Positions 1 to 8,807 are shown, counted from the stretch's first letter. The stretch is DNA of 64,000 nt from Flavobacterium enshiense (GCF_022836875.1 NZ_CP090376.1:2294001-2358000); one strand, 5' to 3'. The notes: generated by a model from the sequence alone, not told the origin. Numbers and translations are program-made.

Positions 1-46
1 TGCTGTGCTGTTGTTGTTATGAAGATCTGCTTCTTTTACGATGCAT

Positions 47-601
47 TTATTTTTTTACAGACTCATAATAGAGAACTACTGCACCAGAAGCCAATGTTTT
101 TGTGTTTAAGAGTTTAAGATCAATTCTGTTCCTGATGTTTTTGAATAATGGTAAGCCATTTCCTAAGATAATTGGATGAACGCAAATCTGGTATTCATCA
201 ATTACGTCTAGCTGCGCTAAGTTTACAATCAGACTTGGACTGCCAACGAAAATGGGTTTGCCTTCCTGCTGCTTGAGTTCTAAAATTTCGGCTTTAATGA
301 TTTCCTTTTTCAATATTGTATTTTTCCAATCAACATTTTTCAAGGTGCGGGAAAAAACAATCTTTGGGATATCATCTATCAGTACGGCAAATTCATCAAT
401 TGGTTTGTTGCCAGTAGGATTTTTTACTACGGCCGGCCAAAAACTTTCCATGAGCTGATAGGTGATTCTTCCGTATATGAGGATGCCGGCATTCCTTAAC
501 AGGTCATTATAATGCTGATGCAGTTCGTCATCGGCATTCACTGCTGTGTGATCGCAAAACCCGTCAAGCGTCATATTTATAGCTGCAATTAGTTTTCTCA
601 T
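47..601 (-). CDS. Dihydrofolate-reductase-fold (RibD C-terminal) protein
   Basis: The 184-residue product has the layout of stand-alone RibD_C/dihydrofolate-reductase-like proteins. It has an N-terminal strand followed by MTLDGF (residues 10-15), a central YGRITYQLM segment, a glycine-bearing FVGSPSLI segment that would face NADPH, and the GNGLPLF turn near the C-terminus. Stand-alone members are cytoplasmic, probably NADPH-dependent reductases whose substrates are mostly unknown. A paralogue lies 29 bp upstream on the same strand and a third sits at 20822-21370, so the family is expanded here. The ATG start at 601 fits the conserved N-terminus. The family call is firm; no substrate can be named. 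Confidence 0.85.
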   Translation of the reverse strand: MRKLIAAINMTLDGFCDHTAVNADDELHQHYNDLLRNAGILIYGRITYQLMESFWPAVVKNPTGNKPIDEFAVLIDDIPKIVFSRTLKNVDWKNTILKKEIIKAEILELKQQEGKPIFVGSPSLIVNLAQLDVIDEYQICVHPIILGNGLPLFKNIRNRIDLKLLNTKTLASGAVVLYYESVKK

Positions 602-630
602 GTATAATTCCTATTTGTGATTATTTTTTT

Positions 631-1239
631 TTACACGCTTACAGTTCCGGTTTTCACTTCTCCGGCTCGTTTGTAACTGACTATGATTACTCCTTTTGAT
701 GTAACGATACTTTCGATTAATGTGAATGCTGCCGGAATCGTTCCATTATTAAACAGTTTTTTACCTTTTCCAAGTGTTAACGGGTGAATTTTGAGTCTGA
801 TTTCGTCTACAAGGTCATTCTCAAGTAAAAGCTGGATGAGTTCGCTGCTGCCCCATACCTGAATGTCAGGGCCTTTTGAATTTTTGATTTTTTTGATATC
901 CTCCAGGTTCTTTATTACTACTGAGTTTTTCCATCCTGTAACTAACGGGTCTGATTCTTTGAGGTTTTTGGAAAATACATATTTTGTACCATCATTAATG
1001 CCCGGCCAAAAGTCTCCATGTTCGGGCCAGTAGTTTGCCCATATTTCATATGTTTTCCGGCCTAAAAGATAATCGGCGGGTTTTAGTTCTTCCTGCACGA
1101 CTTTGCCATAAACGTCATCACCATAAGGTGCTGTCCAGCCGCCATATTTGAAACCGTCTGATGTGTCTTCCTCAGGGCCGCCGGGGGCTTGCATTACACC
1201 ATCTAATGTGATCATTGATAAAACGATTATTTTTCTCAT
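631..1239 (-). CDS. Dihydrofolate-reductase-fold (RibD C-terminal) protein
   Basis: This 202-residue relative of the downstream 47-601 product has the conserved start MRKIIVLSMITLDGV, then a GRKTYEIWANYWP segment and WGSSELIQLLLE before the PLTLGKGKKLF turn. These are the landmarks of the RibD_C/DHFR-like family, which is thought to bind NADPH. The central part is longer than in its neighbour, with an insertion rich in Gly and Pro (residues 18-45) as in the YyaP/YwjB-like branch. The two genes are close enough for co-transcription. Possible roles in riboflavin, folate or xenobiotic reduction cannot be told apart from sequence. Confidence 0.85.
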   Translation of the reverse strand: MRKIIVLSMITLDGVMQAPGGPEEDTSDGFKYGGWTAPYGDDVYGKVVQEELKPADYLLGRKTYEIWANYWPEHGDFWPGINDGTKYVFSKNLKESDPLVTGWKNSVVIKNLEDIKKIKNSKGPDIQVWGSSELIQLLLENDLVDEIRLKIHPLTLGKGKKLFNNGTIPAAFTLIESIVTSKGVIIVSYKRAGEVKTGTVSV

Positions 1240-1344
1240 ATTTCTCTTTATTTAATGATTTACTTTTTAAAAGGCTACATAAGAAATAATAAAAATAGTG
1301 GGGCTGTTTTTTATATAAATGGTCTCGGAATGACTTTAGGGTTC

Positions 1345-1695
1345 TTACTTTCTCAAAATCTTTTCCATTGCTTTTCCTTTGGCTAATTCGTCTATTAACT
1401 TATCTAAATAACGGATTTGCTGCATGAGTTTATCTTCCATGTCTTCTACGCGATAGCCGCAAATTACACCGGTAATTTTTGAAGCATTTGGGTTGATTTG
1501 AGGGGCTTGGGCAAAGAAGTCTTCAAAATTGGTTTTATTGTCCAAGAGCTGCTGAAAGGTTTGTTCGTTATAGCCGGTCAGCCAAAAAATGATTTCGTGT
1601 ACTTCTTCTTTTGTACGGCCTTTTTTCTCTGCTTTAGCAATATAATGCGGGTAGACACCGGCAAACGACATTTTAAAAACTCTTGTATTATCCAT
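1345..1695 (-). CDS. DUF2200 family protein
   Basis: A 116-residue soluble protein that matches DUF2200 over its whole length. It starts with a short strand and the conserved motif [19 protein letters not shown] (residues 11-29), followed by a tryptophan-containing helix (EIIFWLTGY), an FFAQAP segment and a charged C-terminal helix. The function of the family is not known to me. It is widespread as a single-domain protein in Bacteroidota and other bacteria, often in accessory regions like this one. It lies between the DHFR-like pair and a methyltransferase on the same strand with short gaps. The family assignment is confident; no function is proposed. Confidence 0.85.
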   Translation of the reverse strand: MDNTRVFKMSFAGVYPHYIAKAEKKGRTKEEVHEIIFWLTGYNEQTFQQLLDNKTNFEDFFAQAPQINPNASKITGVICGYRVEDMEDKLMQQIRYLDKLIDELAKGKAMEKILRK

Positions 1696-1717
1696 TTTAC
1701 TAATTACTGCTGTTGTT

Positions 1718-2518
1718 TTACTTCTTTGTTGCGGTTATGGAATATACCATCGGAATTTTATTATCCAGATGTTCTATTCTGTATTTTTTGGGTTCAGGTT
1801 CGATTGTTTTATTGAAACAGTTGTAGGGCGAATAATCAAATTCATCGAGGGTGTTTATTTCAAGTCCGTTTTTAATCAGGTAGTTTATGACTTCGCCTAA
1901 ACTATGATTCCACGATACATACGTTTGGGTTATGGCTGCATTTTTATCGGCATAGGTTCCGGTTTCTGTTTCTATGATGGGGCCTGAATTGAAATAATTA
2001 TAATCTATTTTTTCAAAGTTACTGTCAAACATCCAAACGACGGGATGAAATTCAACAAATATGAATTTGCCGTTCGGTTTTAGGAACCTGGAAATGATTT
2101 TTGCCCATTTGTCTAAATCGGGGAGCCAGCCAATGGTTCCGTAGCTTGTGAAAACGATGTCAAATTGTTTGTCTAAATGGTTGGGTAAATCGTAAATATC
2201 GCAGCAGATGAAATTTGCATTTGAATTGGTTTCCGCAGCGATTTGCTTGGCACTTTCAATGGCTTTGTCTGATAAATCTACGCCGGTAACCTCAGCACCG
2301 AGCCGGCTTAATGAAATAGAGTCTTGTCCGAAATGGCATTGTAAATGCAGTATCGTTTTGCCTTTTATATCTCCGAGCCGATCTAATTCGATATCGTTTA
2401 AAGAGGTTTTTCCTTTTAGAAAATCATCGAGGTTATAGAATTCGGATTTTAAATGTATCTCCGTCCTGTTGTTCCAGGATTGTCGGTTAATTTCTAAATA
2501 ATTATCCTCTGCTTTCAT
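1718..2518 (-). CDS. Class I SAM-dependent methyltransferase
   Basis: From the ATG at 2518 the product is 266 residues. The SAM-binding motif I appears as [13 protein letters not shown] (about residues 55-67), a Cys/His variant of the usual D-x-G-x-G loop. It is followed by the acidic motif [12 protein letters not shown] and by [14 protein letters not shown] as motif IV. This pattern fits Methyltransf_11/25-type cytoplasmic small-molecule methyltransferases; the acceptor is unknown. The reading frame stays open for 24 more codons upstream, but a -7-like box at 2590-2597 gives a leader of sensible length for the 2518 start. The next gene, DUF2200, begins 22 bp downstream and may be co-transcribed. 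Confidence 0.85.
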   Translation of the reverse strand: MKAEDNYLEINRQSWNNRTEIHLKSEFYNLDDFLKGKTSLNDIELDRLGDIKGKTILHLQCHFGQDSISLSRLGAEVTGVDLSDKAIESAKQIAAETNSNANFICCDIYDLPNHLDKQFDIVFTSYGTIGWLPDLDKWAKIISRFLKPNGKFIFVEFHPVVWMFDSNFEKIDYNYFNSGPIIETETGTYADKNAAITQTYVSWNHSLGEVINYLIKNGLEINTLDEFDYSPYNCFNKTIEPEPKKYRIEHLDNKIPMVYSITATKK

Positions 2519-2589
2519 TTTCTGAGTTTGGTTTTTTGATAGTAAAGATGGTGGTTTGACTGGAATAGCTGATATGTCACTGCTATACA

Positions 2590-2597
2590 CAAATATA
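2590..2597 (-). promoter_or_regulatory. Flavobacterium-type -7 promoter box
   Basis: On the minus strand this reads TATATTTG, a match to the TAnnTTTG -7 consensus of Flavobacterium promoters. It lies 72 bases before the methyltransferase start and is preceded by TTTTCGG. The same TTTTCGGTA(A/T)ATTTG context recurs at 13260. No clear -33 TTG stands at the usual spacing, so this is a moderate call. Confidence 0.4.
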
Positions 2598-2658
2598 CCG
2601 AAAATTTGGGATGAAAATTTTTTAAAAAATGAAAGATGGGTGGGGTGTACTCTTTTGA

Positions 2659-2916
2659 TCAGCCGGGTTTGTTTTTTTCATAATCCCATCCACCATAGCT
2701 TTTTGTCCATCCTTCGGTTTTATACCTGTACCAGAAATGCAATAGCAAACCCAAAATAAATATTATGCCCAAAATAACCCAAAACAAAGGACTATGCCAA
2801 AAGAAATAAATACAACAGCCCAGCACAACATACTTTAAAACCCTAAACCATATTGGTTGTGCGTTCCTGGAGAATGCTACTTGAAATTCACGCTTTATGA
2901 TTTTAGAAAACATCAC
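2659..2916 (-). CDS. Small membrane protein, two predicted transmembrane helices
   Basis: An 85-residue protein with a basic N-terminus (residues 1-23, rich in Arg and Lys) and two closely spaced hydrophobic stretches at about residues 27-43 and 45-63. A hydrophilic tail follows, with aromatic residues and a repeated tyrosine/glycine pattern (WTKSYGGWDYEK). I do not recognise a named family. It is likely an inner-membrane protein of unknown role. It stands alone between the methyltransferase promoter region and an intergenic repeat. Its compact, well-formed frame and typical Flavobacterium codon use support a real gene, but there is no functional clue. Confidence 0.6.
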   Translation of the reverse strand: MMFSKIIKREFQVAFSRNAQPIWFRVLKYVVLGCCIYFFWHSPLFWVILGIIFILGLLLHFWYRYKTEGWTKSYGGWDYEKNKPG

Positions 2917-3067
2917 TTTTTTGTGTTTTTAAATAATGCGATTGTGGGGATTGAAATGACTGTCGCTACTTCAGTGCTTACAAGGCGAACTTTATTGGTT
3001 CTTTTTCATTTAGTTTTACATTGATGGAAGTATCAATGTTAACAAATTTAGCTAAAAGCCAATAAGA

Positions 3068-3195
3068 AAAAATTAAAAATTATAAGAAAACAGCCCTAGG
3101 TTTAGTTGTGAAAAAATGACTAACAAAATCTTTTTTATGAAAATGGAAATTAAAATTTGTTTTGAATCAATACTCTGAAACAAGTTCAGGGTAAT
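3068..3195. repeat. Partial copy of a 205-bp intergenic repeat
   Basis: This stretch shares the core aaattaaaaattataagaaa and the following A/T-rich block (tagttgtgaaaaaatga, then a gaaaatg-x-aaattaaaatttgttttga stretch) with the fuller copy at 5535-5738. It lies between the stop codon of the serine hydrolase gene and the start of the small membrane protein gene. It accounts for most of the gene-free gap 2917-3213, where nothing else is visible. Confidence 0.5.
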
Positions 3196-3213
3196 GTTTT
3201 TTCGAAGTATTTT

Positions 3214-4281
3214 TTAATTTTCAATGCTTTTAAGGGTTAGTTTAGCAATTTCTTTTGTTATTTCAGTTGGTGAATGACAATCACAATTACTCAATCCAAT
3301 TACATAAATATCTTTGCTTGGGATATACACCGCCATTGATTTAAACCCAAAAACACTGCCACCGTGTTCTCTTGTCGGAATGCCATTAATATCTTTTATA
3401 TGCCATCCGAATCCATATGTAATTTCTTCACCATTACCTAAATTATACTTTTTAAAAGCTTTATTTAGATCTGCAGTATCTAACAGCATGTTTTGATTCA
3501 ACGCATTTTGCCATTTCAACATATCATCCAGTGTAGACATTAAAGAGCCGGAAGAAAAAGGGACACTAAAATTTATGATTGTTTTATTAACGAATCCATA
3601 ACTTTTCTTATGATATCCATACGCTCTATTTTTTATGATCTTTCTGTCTGATGCGTAGTAGGAATTGTTCATTCCGATTTTTTCAAAAATATTTTTTTGT
3701 ATAAAATTTTCGTAGGTAGTACCGGAAGTCAATTCTATGATATATCCCAATAAAACATAACCGGAATTATTATATTCAAATTTTTCACCAGGTTTAAAGT
3801 CAATAGGTTCATTTTTGAAAAAATCAATCATCATTTTTGGTGTCATTTCTTTTTGAGCAATTTCAGATATGGTTTTTATTTTAGTAAAATCTTTAATTCC
3901 GGATGTATGTGTAAGCAAATGTTTTATAGTAATTTCATTTCCGGATGGATAATCGGGAACAAATTTAGAAATAGGGTCATTTATATTTAATTTTCCTTGC
4001 TTTTCAAGAAGTAATATGGACACGGCGGTGAACTGTTTTGTCATTGAACCTATCTGAAAAACATCGTCGGTAGTCATGTTTACATTCAGTTCCAAATTAG
4101 CTTTACCGAAAGCTTTTTTATACATGGCTTTTCCGTTTTTCGCAATTAAGAAAGCGCCACCCGGTTCATTAGCATCACTAAATTCTGTTTTTATAATGCT
4201 ATCTATTTTCTTTTCAAATTCCTGAGCTGATAAAATATTAATGAAAAAGGTTAGTAGCAGGGTAAAAGATATTTTTTTCAT
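3214..4281 (-). CDS. Secreted beta-lactamase-family serine hydrolase
   Basis: A 355-residue class-C beta-lactamase/D-aminopeptidase-fold enzyme. An N-terminal signal peptide ends near residue 20 (LSAQ). The nucleophile motif SMTK is at residues 79-82, the Tyr motif YNN at 170-172, and HGG at 306-308 replaces the KTG box, as is usual in the penicillin-binding-protein-like esterase/peptidase group. It should act in the periplasm or at the cell surface. Substrates of this group vary (D-amino acid peptides, esters), so the reaction is unknown. It is a single gene, upstream of a truncated hydrolase remnant. All catalytic motifs are intact. A second member with a TPR tail lies at 9825-11204. Confidence 0.88.
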   Translation of the reverse strand: MKKISFTLLLTFFINILSAQEFEKKIDSIIKTEFSDANEPGGAFLIAKNGKAMYKKAFGKANLELNVNMTTDDVFQIGSMTKQFTAVSILLLEKQGKLNINDPISKFVPDYPSGNEITIKHLLTHTSGIKDFTKIKTISEIAQKEMTPKMMIDFFKNEPIDFKPGEKFEYNNSGYVLLGYIIELTSGTTYENFIQKNIFEKIGMNNSYYASDRKIIKNRAYGYHKKSYGFVNKTIINFSVPFSSGSLMSTLDDMLKWQNALNQNMLLDTADLNKAFKKYNLGNGEEITYGFGWHIKDINGIPTREHGGSVFGFKSMAVYIPSKDIYVIGLSNCDCHSPTEITKEIAKLTLKSIEN

Positions 4282-4329
4282 AATCAGTTTTTAGATGTGT
4301 TACATTGAAAAGAGATATTTAATTTGGCA

Positions 4330-4629
4330 CTAAGTTTTTATAGTCTTGAATATTTTATATTGTGTTTCCAAAACGGATAAATTAAATCTATGAGCTGCTT
4401 TTGGTAATATAAAATATTCGTTTTTAGGTGCTTTTATAGCGGCGAAATATTTTTTTGACATTTCTTTTGGTGTCAAATTATCTTCATTGCCTTGGATTAA
4501 ATATACAGGAATTTTAAAATCCAGATTGTCTTTCATAAAATCAATTGATGCGGCCATAGATTGTACGCCTGATTTACTATCGCCTGCAAAATTTACAAAC
4601 GAATAGTCGTCACCGTCATTATCTCTAGT
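4330..4629 (-). pseudogene. 5'-truncated alpha/beta hydrolase remnant
   Basis: From about 4629 down to 4330 the minus strand encodes roughly the last 99 residues of an alpha/beta hydrolase. The visible landmarks are FAGDSKSGV, then IPVYLIQGNEDNLTP, which holds the acid-turn Asp, and PKAAHRFN, which holds the catalytic His. The nucleophile elbow and everything N-terminal to it are absent. The frame upstream runs straight into TAG at 4630-4632, immediately beside the stop codon of the next gene (4634-5476). A 75-codon ORF can start at the internal ATG 4557, but it lacks most of the fold. This is best explained as the 3' end of a hydrolase gene cut off by a deletion or insertion. Confidence 0.7.
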
Positions 4630-4633
4630 CTAT

Positions 4634-5476
4634 TTATTCCACTTTTTCGATTTCAAGAACTGTTTTTGTTCCGTCAATATTTTTGTATTCAAGTTTCACA
4701 AATCCAAAATTGGGATTGAAATAAGAAACTAATTCTGTTTCTCCTATTTTGCTTTTGGCTTTTGCATTGACAACATAACATTCTAAATTTCCCAGTTTTG
4801 TTGAGATATTTGTCTTGTTTATAATTTCGTAATCATAAATATTTTCAATTTCACCTTTCCATTCTAACCATCTTTTATCAGACCAATGGTCTCCAATTTT
4901 CAGTTTCCAATTCCATTTTGTTCCGATTTTGTAAGGAGCTTTTATATACGGAAAAGGATTTAATTCTAAAATTTCAAAGAATTTACTTCTTGGTGGATGT
5001 ATCCAGACATTCATTTCATTTTCAATGGCCCCTGTTATTTCCATTGAAAATGATTTTCCATTTTTCATCAAGTATACATAACCGATTGCTGTTTGATTAT
5101 AGTCTGGAGTATCTTTTGCAAAAGGATTTCCAGAATTGGGTTTTAAAATCAGAAGACAAACAGTTTTGTCGTCTTGTTTTTCGATATCTACAAATTCCCA
5201 ATCAGAAATGCTGTAACCTCCTGGTTGCAAAATGTCTCCGCCTTTTTTTATCAAGAATTTTTCGCCTTTTATATTTTGATAGTAATATGAATAAGTAAAT
5301 CTTCTCCCGGCTGTGTAAATAATGTTATTGGAGTTATAGTTTTCATCATATGTTTTGCTGCTGTTAGGTTTCTCTGCAGTAATTCCATCATCATCAATAA
5401 CGTATTTTTCTAAGTTGGCTTGGGAAAGGCCGGAAATTGGAAATAGTAAGATTGGAATAAATTTGATAATTTTCAT
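4634..5476 (-). CDS. Secreted protein of unknown function
   Basis: The 280-residue product starts with a signal peptide (MKIIKFIPILLFPISGLSQA, cleavage near residue 20). The rest is a beta-rich domain with many aromatic residues and no membrane helix, so it is probably periplasmic or surface exposed. The C-terminal part (cysteine-bearing LGNLECYVVNA, then the GETELVSYFNPNFGFVKLEY pattern) resembles the end of secreted proteins in which a calculated fibre/lipoprotein-like beta fold returns a soluble product, loosely like DUF3108. I would not assign that family on sight. Its stop codon abuts the junction of the truncated hydrolase. Confidence 0.55.
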   Translation of the reverse strand: MKIIKFIPILLFPISGLSQANLEKYVIDDDGITAEKPNSSKTYDENYNSNNIIYTAGRRFTYSYYYQNIKGEKFLIKKGGDILQPGGYSISDWEFVDIEKQDDKTVCLLILKPNSGNPFAKDTPDYNQTAIGYVYLMKNGKSFSMEITGAIENEMNVWIHPPRSKFFEILELNPFPYIKAPYKIGTKWNWKLKIGDHWSDKRWLEWKGEIENIYDYEIINKTNISTKLGNLECYVVNAKAKSKIGETELVSYFNPNFGFVKLEYKNIDGTKTVLEIEKVE

Positions 5477-5534
5477 TTTGTGCGTCTCGTTTTTTAAGAT
5501 TACAGTTAATTGAAAAATGTATTTATTAACTAAT

Positions 5535-5738
5535 TAAAGTTGGGTATTATATTTTTAATCGGGGTTAAATTAAAAATTATAAGAAAATATACCAAATTTT
5601 AGTTGTAAAAAAATGATTTACAATAACTTTTTGTGAAAATGAAAGATGCATTTTGTTTTGATCACGATTGTTTCGAGATGTGGAAGAGGGGAGACCCTAA
5701 AATAATAATTTCCAAGATAAGTCAGGGATCGTTTGTTA
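5535..5738. repeat. Full copy (a) of a 205-bp intergenic repeat
   Basis: About 204 bp, colinear with 11317-11521. Both begin taaagttggg, carry aattaaaaa-tataagaaa-tat-cc-aaattt near base 35-60 and gagatgt-gaagaggggag near base 150, and end in a (tc)agggat-gtttgtt block that forms a terminator-like hairpin in copy b. The copy sits between the DUF1801 stop and the start of 4634-5476. It explains most of the gap 5477-5817, where no ORF is visible. Confidence 0.6.
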
Positions 5739-5817
5739 TTGGTGTTTACCGATGTAATGAAGTTTGATAATTATACAGGCTGTTCATTGTAGACTGAAGC
5801 CCTGATAGTGGTGGTTG

Positions 5818-6180
5818 CTATTTTATATTTTTTTGTTCATTTTCCATTACCCTGAACTTAACTATTCTTTTCACAAGTTCGTAAGGAATATTATTGAAGG
5901 GAAATTGAACAGATCCTTTTCCTTGTTTATAATTTGAAAGTTCTTTAGCAAACTCGGAATGGCCAGTTGGTGTTGCATAAAATCCAATATGATTTTTAAA
6001 CGCCGCAAAATACACTAAAGGCTTTCCGCTAGTTTTGTATGCTGGCATTCCATAAGAAATACTTTCTGCAGCTTTTGGAGCATTATCTAAAACTATGGTG
6101 CGAATCGTTTCCAAAATTGATTGAATTTCTTTTGGAAATGTTTCGATATATTCATCAACAGTTTTAAAATCAACTTTCAT
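5818..6180 (-). CDS. DUF1801 / YdhG-like protein
   Basis: A 120-residue soluble protein of the DUF1801 family (YdhG/frataxin-like fold). Visible landmarks are the N-terminal helix with TVDEYIETFPKEIQ, the core motif SISYGMPAYKTSGKPLVYFA (residues 42-61), and then HIGFYATPTG and KGSVQFPFNNIPY. The family is small, cytoplasmic and common in accessory gene sets. One Bacillus relative has been linked to intracellular iron handling, but for most members no function is established. It is monocistronic, with its start 37 bp from the next gene's stop. The family call is firm. Confidence 0.88.
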   Translation of the reverse strand: MKVDFKTVDEYIETFPKEIQSILETIRTIVLDNAPKAAESISYGMPAYKTSGKPLVYFAAFKNHIGFYATPTGHSEFAKELSNYKQGKGSVQFPFNNIPYELVKRIVKFRVMENEQKNIK

Positions 6181-6217
6181 ATGGTTATTTTATAAACAAT
6201 TGGTATTTTACGATTTC

Positions 6218-6604
6218 TTAATCAGGATTTATGAATTTCAACGCTTCGTCTAATTGTGAATTATCAAAATATTTTTCTTCCAGAGCGGAATTAAACAAGT
6301 GAAGGATTTTGTTTTCAATTTTGACCACCGACTCGATAAAATCCGAATGTGATACTATGGCACAGCGTCCTAGTTTGCCAATGTGCCTGATCCCCCATAA
6401 TTCACCTTTTAAAAAGCCTTTCAATTCCATATCTTTAATTATAGACATGTCTTTAACCTTGATTAATATGTTTACATGTTTGTAGCCTTCTTTTAGTTTT
6501 TCTTCAAAAAGGTGTTCTGTCAACAAGGCATCAGCTTCAGTAAAGGTTCCTTGTATTTCTAAAGCAAGAGCATTTTTCTCGAATTTTTGAATTTGATTAA
6601 TCAT
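6218..6604 (-). CDS. SpoIIAA-like (STAS-fold) protein
   Basis: From the ATG at 6604 the product is 128 residues. It matches the SpoIIAA-like family (DUF3478-type STAS/CRAL-TRIO-like alpha-beta fold): ALALEIQGTFTEADA, HVNILIKVKDM, then ELWGIRHIGKLGRCAIVSHSDFIESVVKIE. Such proteins are cytoplasmic; their ligands are unknown and they lack the phosphorylated serine setting of true anti-anti-sigma factors. The frame extends eight codons further to ATG 6628, but those residues (MFHFKTLI) are not part of the conserved start. It is separated by 37 bp from the DUF1801 gene downstream, so the two could be co-transcribed. Confidence 0.75.
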   Translation of the reverse strand: MINQIQKFEKNALALEIQGTFTEADALLTEHLFEEKLKEGYKHVNILIKVKDMSIIKDMELKGFLKGELWGIRHIGKLGRCAIVSHSDFIESVVKIENKILHLFNSALEEKYFDNSQLDEALKFINPD

Positions 6605-6628
6605 AATTAGAGTTTTAAAATGAAACAA

Positions 6629-6980
6629 TACTTTTCCGGATCCATATTTAATTTATAAAGGTAAGACATAAGAACAAATCCAGAAAACCAAACTCTGAAT
6701 TATTGTTTCAAGTTTTCTCTGATGACTAGAGCATCTTGCTCGTGCCCACAATCTATTTTAAATCTATTAAAAAAATCTGCCTAATTCACTATGGTAGAAG
6801 TAACAGAATAGGCTCCTGCATTTTCACTTATTTTATATTTCCTACTTGTACCAAGCCAAATATGCAAAAAGGGTTTTAGTGCTAAACTAAAACCCTTATT
6901 GTGTGAAACCGTTGTTATCCCTTGGTGTTACGTCAACCCTGTTTTTGGAAATATCTTATTGCCAGCAGTACATTTCTCTG
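6629..6980. other. Gene-free gap with a partial attC-like site and hairpin
   Basis: No convincing ORF is seen in these 352 bases. Near the end of the tlpA-like gene on the minus strand lies GATAACAACGGTTT (6906-6919), followed by the hairpin at 6869-6897. The same two-part module (TAACAACGGTTT, then a GGGTTT hairpin) occurs at 14707-14757 after the M24 gene. It resembles one arm of the longer attC-like repeats at 9.65 and 16.1 kb. No partner arm was found for this copy. Confidence 0.4.
6869..6897 (-). terminator. Hairpin terminator after the TlpA-like gene
   Basis: Perfect 11-bp arms AAGGGTTTTAG / CTAAAACCCTT surround a 7-base loop. On the minus strand the stem is followed by further T residues. 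It lies about 85 bases past the stop codon at 6981 and may double as part of the attC-like module described here. Confidence 0.6.
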
Positions 6981-8534
6981 CTAATTTATCCATTCTGCAA
7001 GTTTGTCCTTGTCCAAACTTGACGGCCTTCCTATTCCAGGTTTGCATTCGCCCTCTTTATTTATTAAAATATAAGTAGGGAAACCGCTTGCAGAGAACAT
7101 CTCCATTAATTCATTCTCAATTTCTTTTGCTACAAAAATATGTGTCCCACTCAATTGAAATTCTACAATTTTAGTTTGCCATTTTTCAATGTCAGAACCT
7201 TCAGAGGTGCACAAATACACAAATTCAACTGGCAAACTTTTTGTTTCTTCATGCAGTCTTTTGCTATATGGAAACTGCCCGATACAAGGAGCACACCATG
7301 TTGCCCACATATCAATATACAAGGCTTTGCCCTGAAATGAATTTTTAAGATTTGTTAATAAAGTCTTTGCATTTAACGAGTCAACTTTATACAATTTAGC
7401 ACCAAAGGGCAATTCTCCAATTGGTTGATCAAGTTTACTATCTGAAACGATTGGCTTGGATTCTTTTAGAGTTTTATTTAAAGATGCCAATTTTTCCAAT
7501 GTTGTGCTATAGCTATCCTGAATCAAGGTTTTACACCAATCAGTTTTTATACTAGGCAGCACTGTTTCCAATATCTCTTTTTGCTCGATTGGATCTTTAC
7601 TCATGAATTTGATTTTTAAAAAATCTGATTTTGAAGGAGCAAATAAACTATCCAGCATTTTTATTTTTTCAGTTGTCGCTCTAGCTATACCGGCAGGCTT
7701 CTTTTTATTACCAGATGTTTCCAGATAAGTAAGAAAGTAATTGTAAAAAAGCATACCATTGTTTGAAGTCAAATATGCCTTGTGATTTTTCATTTTCTCA
7801 AAAAGTTCGGCTGGCATTTGTTTCGACCAAAAATAAACACACAGGCCGCCGTAATATTCTGATTGGCTTTCATTTTTAATCATCCATGAAAAATTGGAAG
7901 GATTTTGCTTTATAAATTCATCGTCAAGTTTGTTTATGGCTGTATATATACTATCGTATTTTTTAACGTAAATAGGGACTTCCAGTTTTTTTGAGCTTAA
8001 CTCCGATATTCCCTTACTTAATTCAAAATATTTTTCTCTTATATATAAAATATGATTGTTCATATAAGCATTGAACGCACCATCTTTACCAAGAAATTTC
8101 ACTCCTGGTCCATTGAACATTGCTTCCTTTTGAGATTTTAGAATTTGTGCATCCAATTCAATATAAAGGTCTTTATTTGCATATAATCCCGTGTAAAATA
8201 ATTCCCCAACGCTTAACCAAATTTGCTGATATGGTAAAGCATGATCAAGTTTAATCTCAAAGGTTCCATCAGCATTAAGTTTATAATTCTTTTTTTCATG
8301 CAGGTTCCCCAATGGAGTTACAATGGAACATTCTATATTAACTTGATTGATTTCTTCTGATGTTAAGTTTAGGATCTTCCCTTTTACAACAGGAATATTT
8401 TTATTATTCTGAAAATAGCTGTTAAACTCCTTGTCTTCAAGTGCTATTGTTTTTTTGGGCACTTGTCCCAAAACGAAATTTGAAATAATAATAAATTGGA
8501 AAATCAGAAATTTAGCTTTCATTTTTTTGATCAT
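6981..8534 (-). CDS. TlpA-family thiol-disulfide oxidoreductase
   Basis: The 517-residue exported protein has a signal peptide (residues 1-23, ending VLGQ), a long helical and beta middle region of unknown fold, and a C-terminal thioredoxin-like domain from about residue 385. The redox motif WCAPC is at 413-417 (Cys414, Cys417) and the cis-proline region SGFPTYILI lies near 495. This TlpA/ResA-like layout with a large N-terminal extension is common in Bacteroidota. Such proteins reduce or isomerise disulfides in the periplasm. The start could also be ATG 8522, which gives a tidier signal peptide. It is a single gene followed by a hairpin and partial attC-like site. Confidence 0.88.
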   Translation of the reverse strand: MIKKMKAKFLIFQFIIISNFVLGQVPKKTIALEDKEFNSYFQNNKNIPVVKGKILNLTSEEINQVNIECSIVTPLGNLHEKKNYKLNADGTFEIKLDHALPYQQIWLSVGELFYTGLYANKDLYIELDAQILKSQKEAMFNGPGVKFLGKDGAFNAYMNNHILYIREKYFELSKGISELSSKKLEVPIYVKKYDSIYTAINKLDDEFIKQNPSNFSWMIKNESQSEYYGGLCVYFWSKQMPAELFEKMKNHKAYLTSNNGMLFYNYFLTYLETSGNKKKPAGIARATTEKIKMLDSLFAPSKSDFLKIKFMSKDPIEQKEILETVLPSIKTDWCKTLIQDSYSTTLEKLASLNKTLKESKPIVSDSKLDQPIGELPFGAKLYKVDSLNAKTLLTNLKNSFQGKALYIDMWATWCAPCIGQFPYSKRLHEETKSLPVEFVYLCTSEGSDIEKWQTKIVEFQLSGTHIFVAKEIENELMEMFSASGFPTYILINKEGECKPGIGRPSSLDKDKLAEWIN

Positions 8535-8627
8535 GATTTGATTTTTTTGGCTTCTTGTCTCGATATTACTGCGAACAACAAAATGTAATACATTTCAGAG
8601 TTATTATAATTTATCTTGAGTCCGAAA

Positions 8628-8690
8628 GTATAAATTATAAGAAAAATTCCCAAATATTTTACAACAAAAATGAGCATTTTGATATAAATT
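8628..8690. repeat. Short partial copy of the 205-bp intergenic repeat
   Basis: The stretch aaagtataaattataagaaaa-ttcccaaat aligns with the first third of the repeat at 5535-5738 and 11317-11521. It lies upstream of the TlpA-like gene, consistent with a promoter-containing segment. The match is short, so the call is weak. Confidence 0.35.
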
Positions 8691-8701
8691 GTACAAAATA
8701 T

Positions 8702-8727
8702 AAATCCACAACGAGGGTTGTGGATTT
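8702..8727. terminator. Perfect hairpin after the gasdermin-like gene
   Basis: Perfect 11-bp arms (aaatccacaac / gttgtggattt) flank the loop gagg. The hairpin lies 81 bases past the stop at 8808. The longer T-run follows on the plus strand, but no plus-strand gene precedes it. It may serve as a weak minus-strand terminator or be another kind of hairpin element. Confidence 0.5.
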
Positions 8728-8807
8728 TTTGTTTTCATGATGAAGAAGGATAATTTTGGTTTTATCCTAAAACTTCGTTTGTACGGAATGGCTTTTATGT
8801 GGAGATT

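Noticed and set aside
4918..5298. Plus-strand 126-codon ORF
   Set aside because: It is antisense to the secreted protein gene 4634-5476, which has a signal peptide and consistent codon use.
8555..8740. Plus-strand 61-codon ORF
   Set aside because: It lies in an AT-rich intergenic repeat and hairpin region and shows no recognisable protein pattern.
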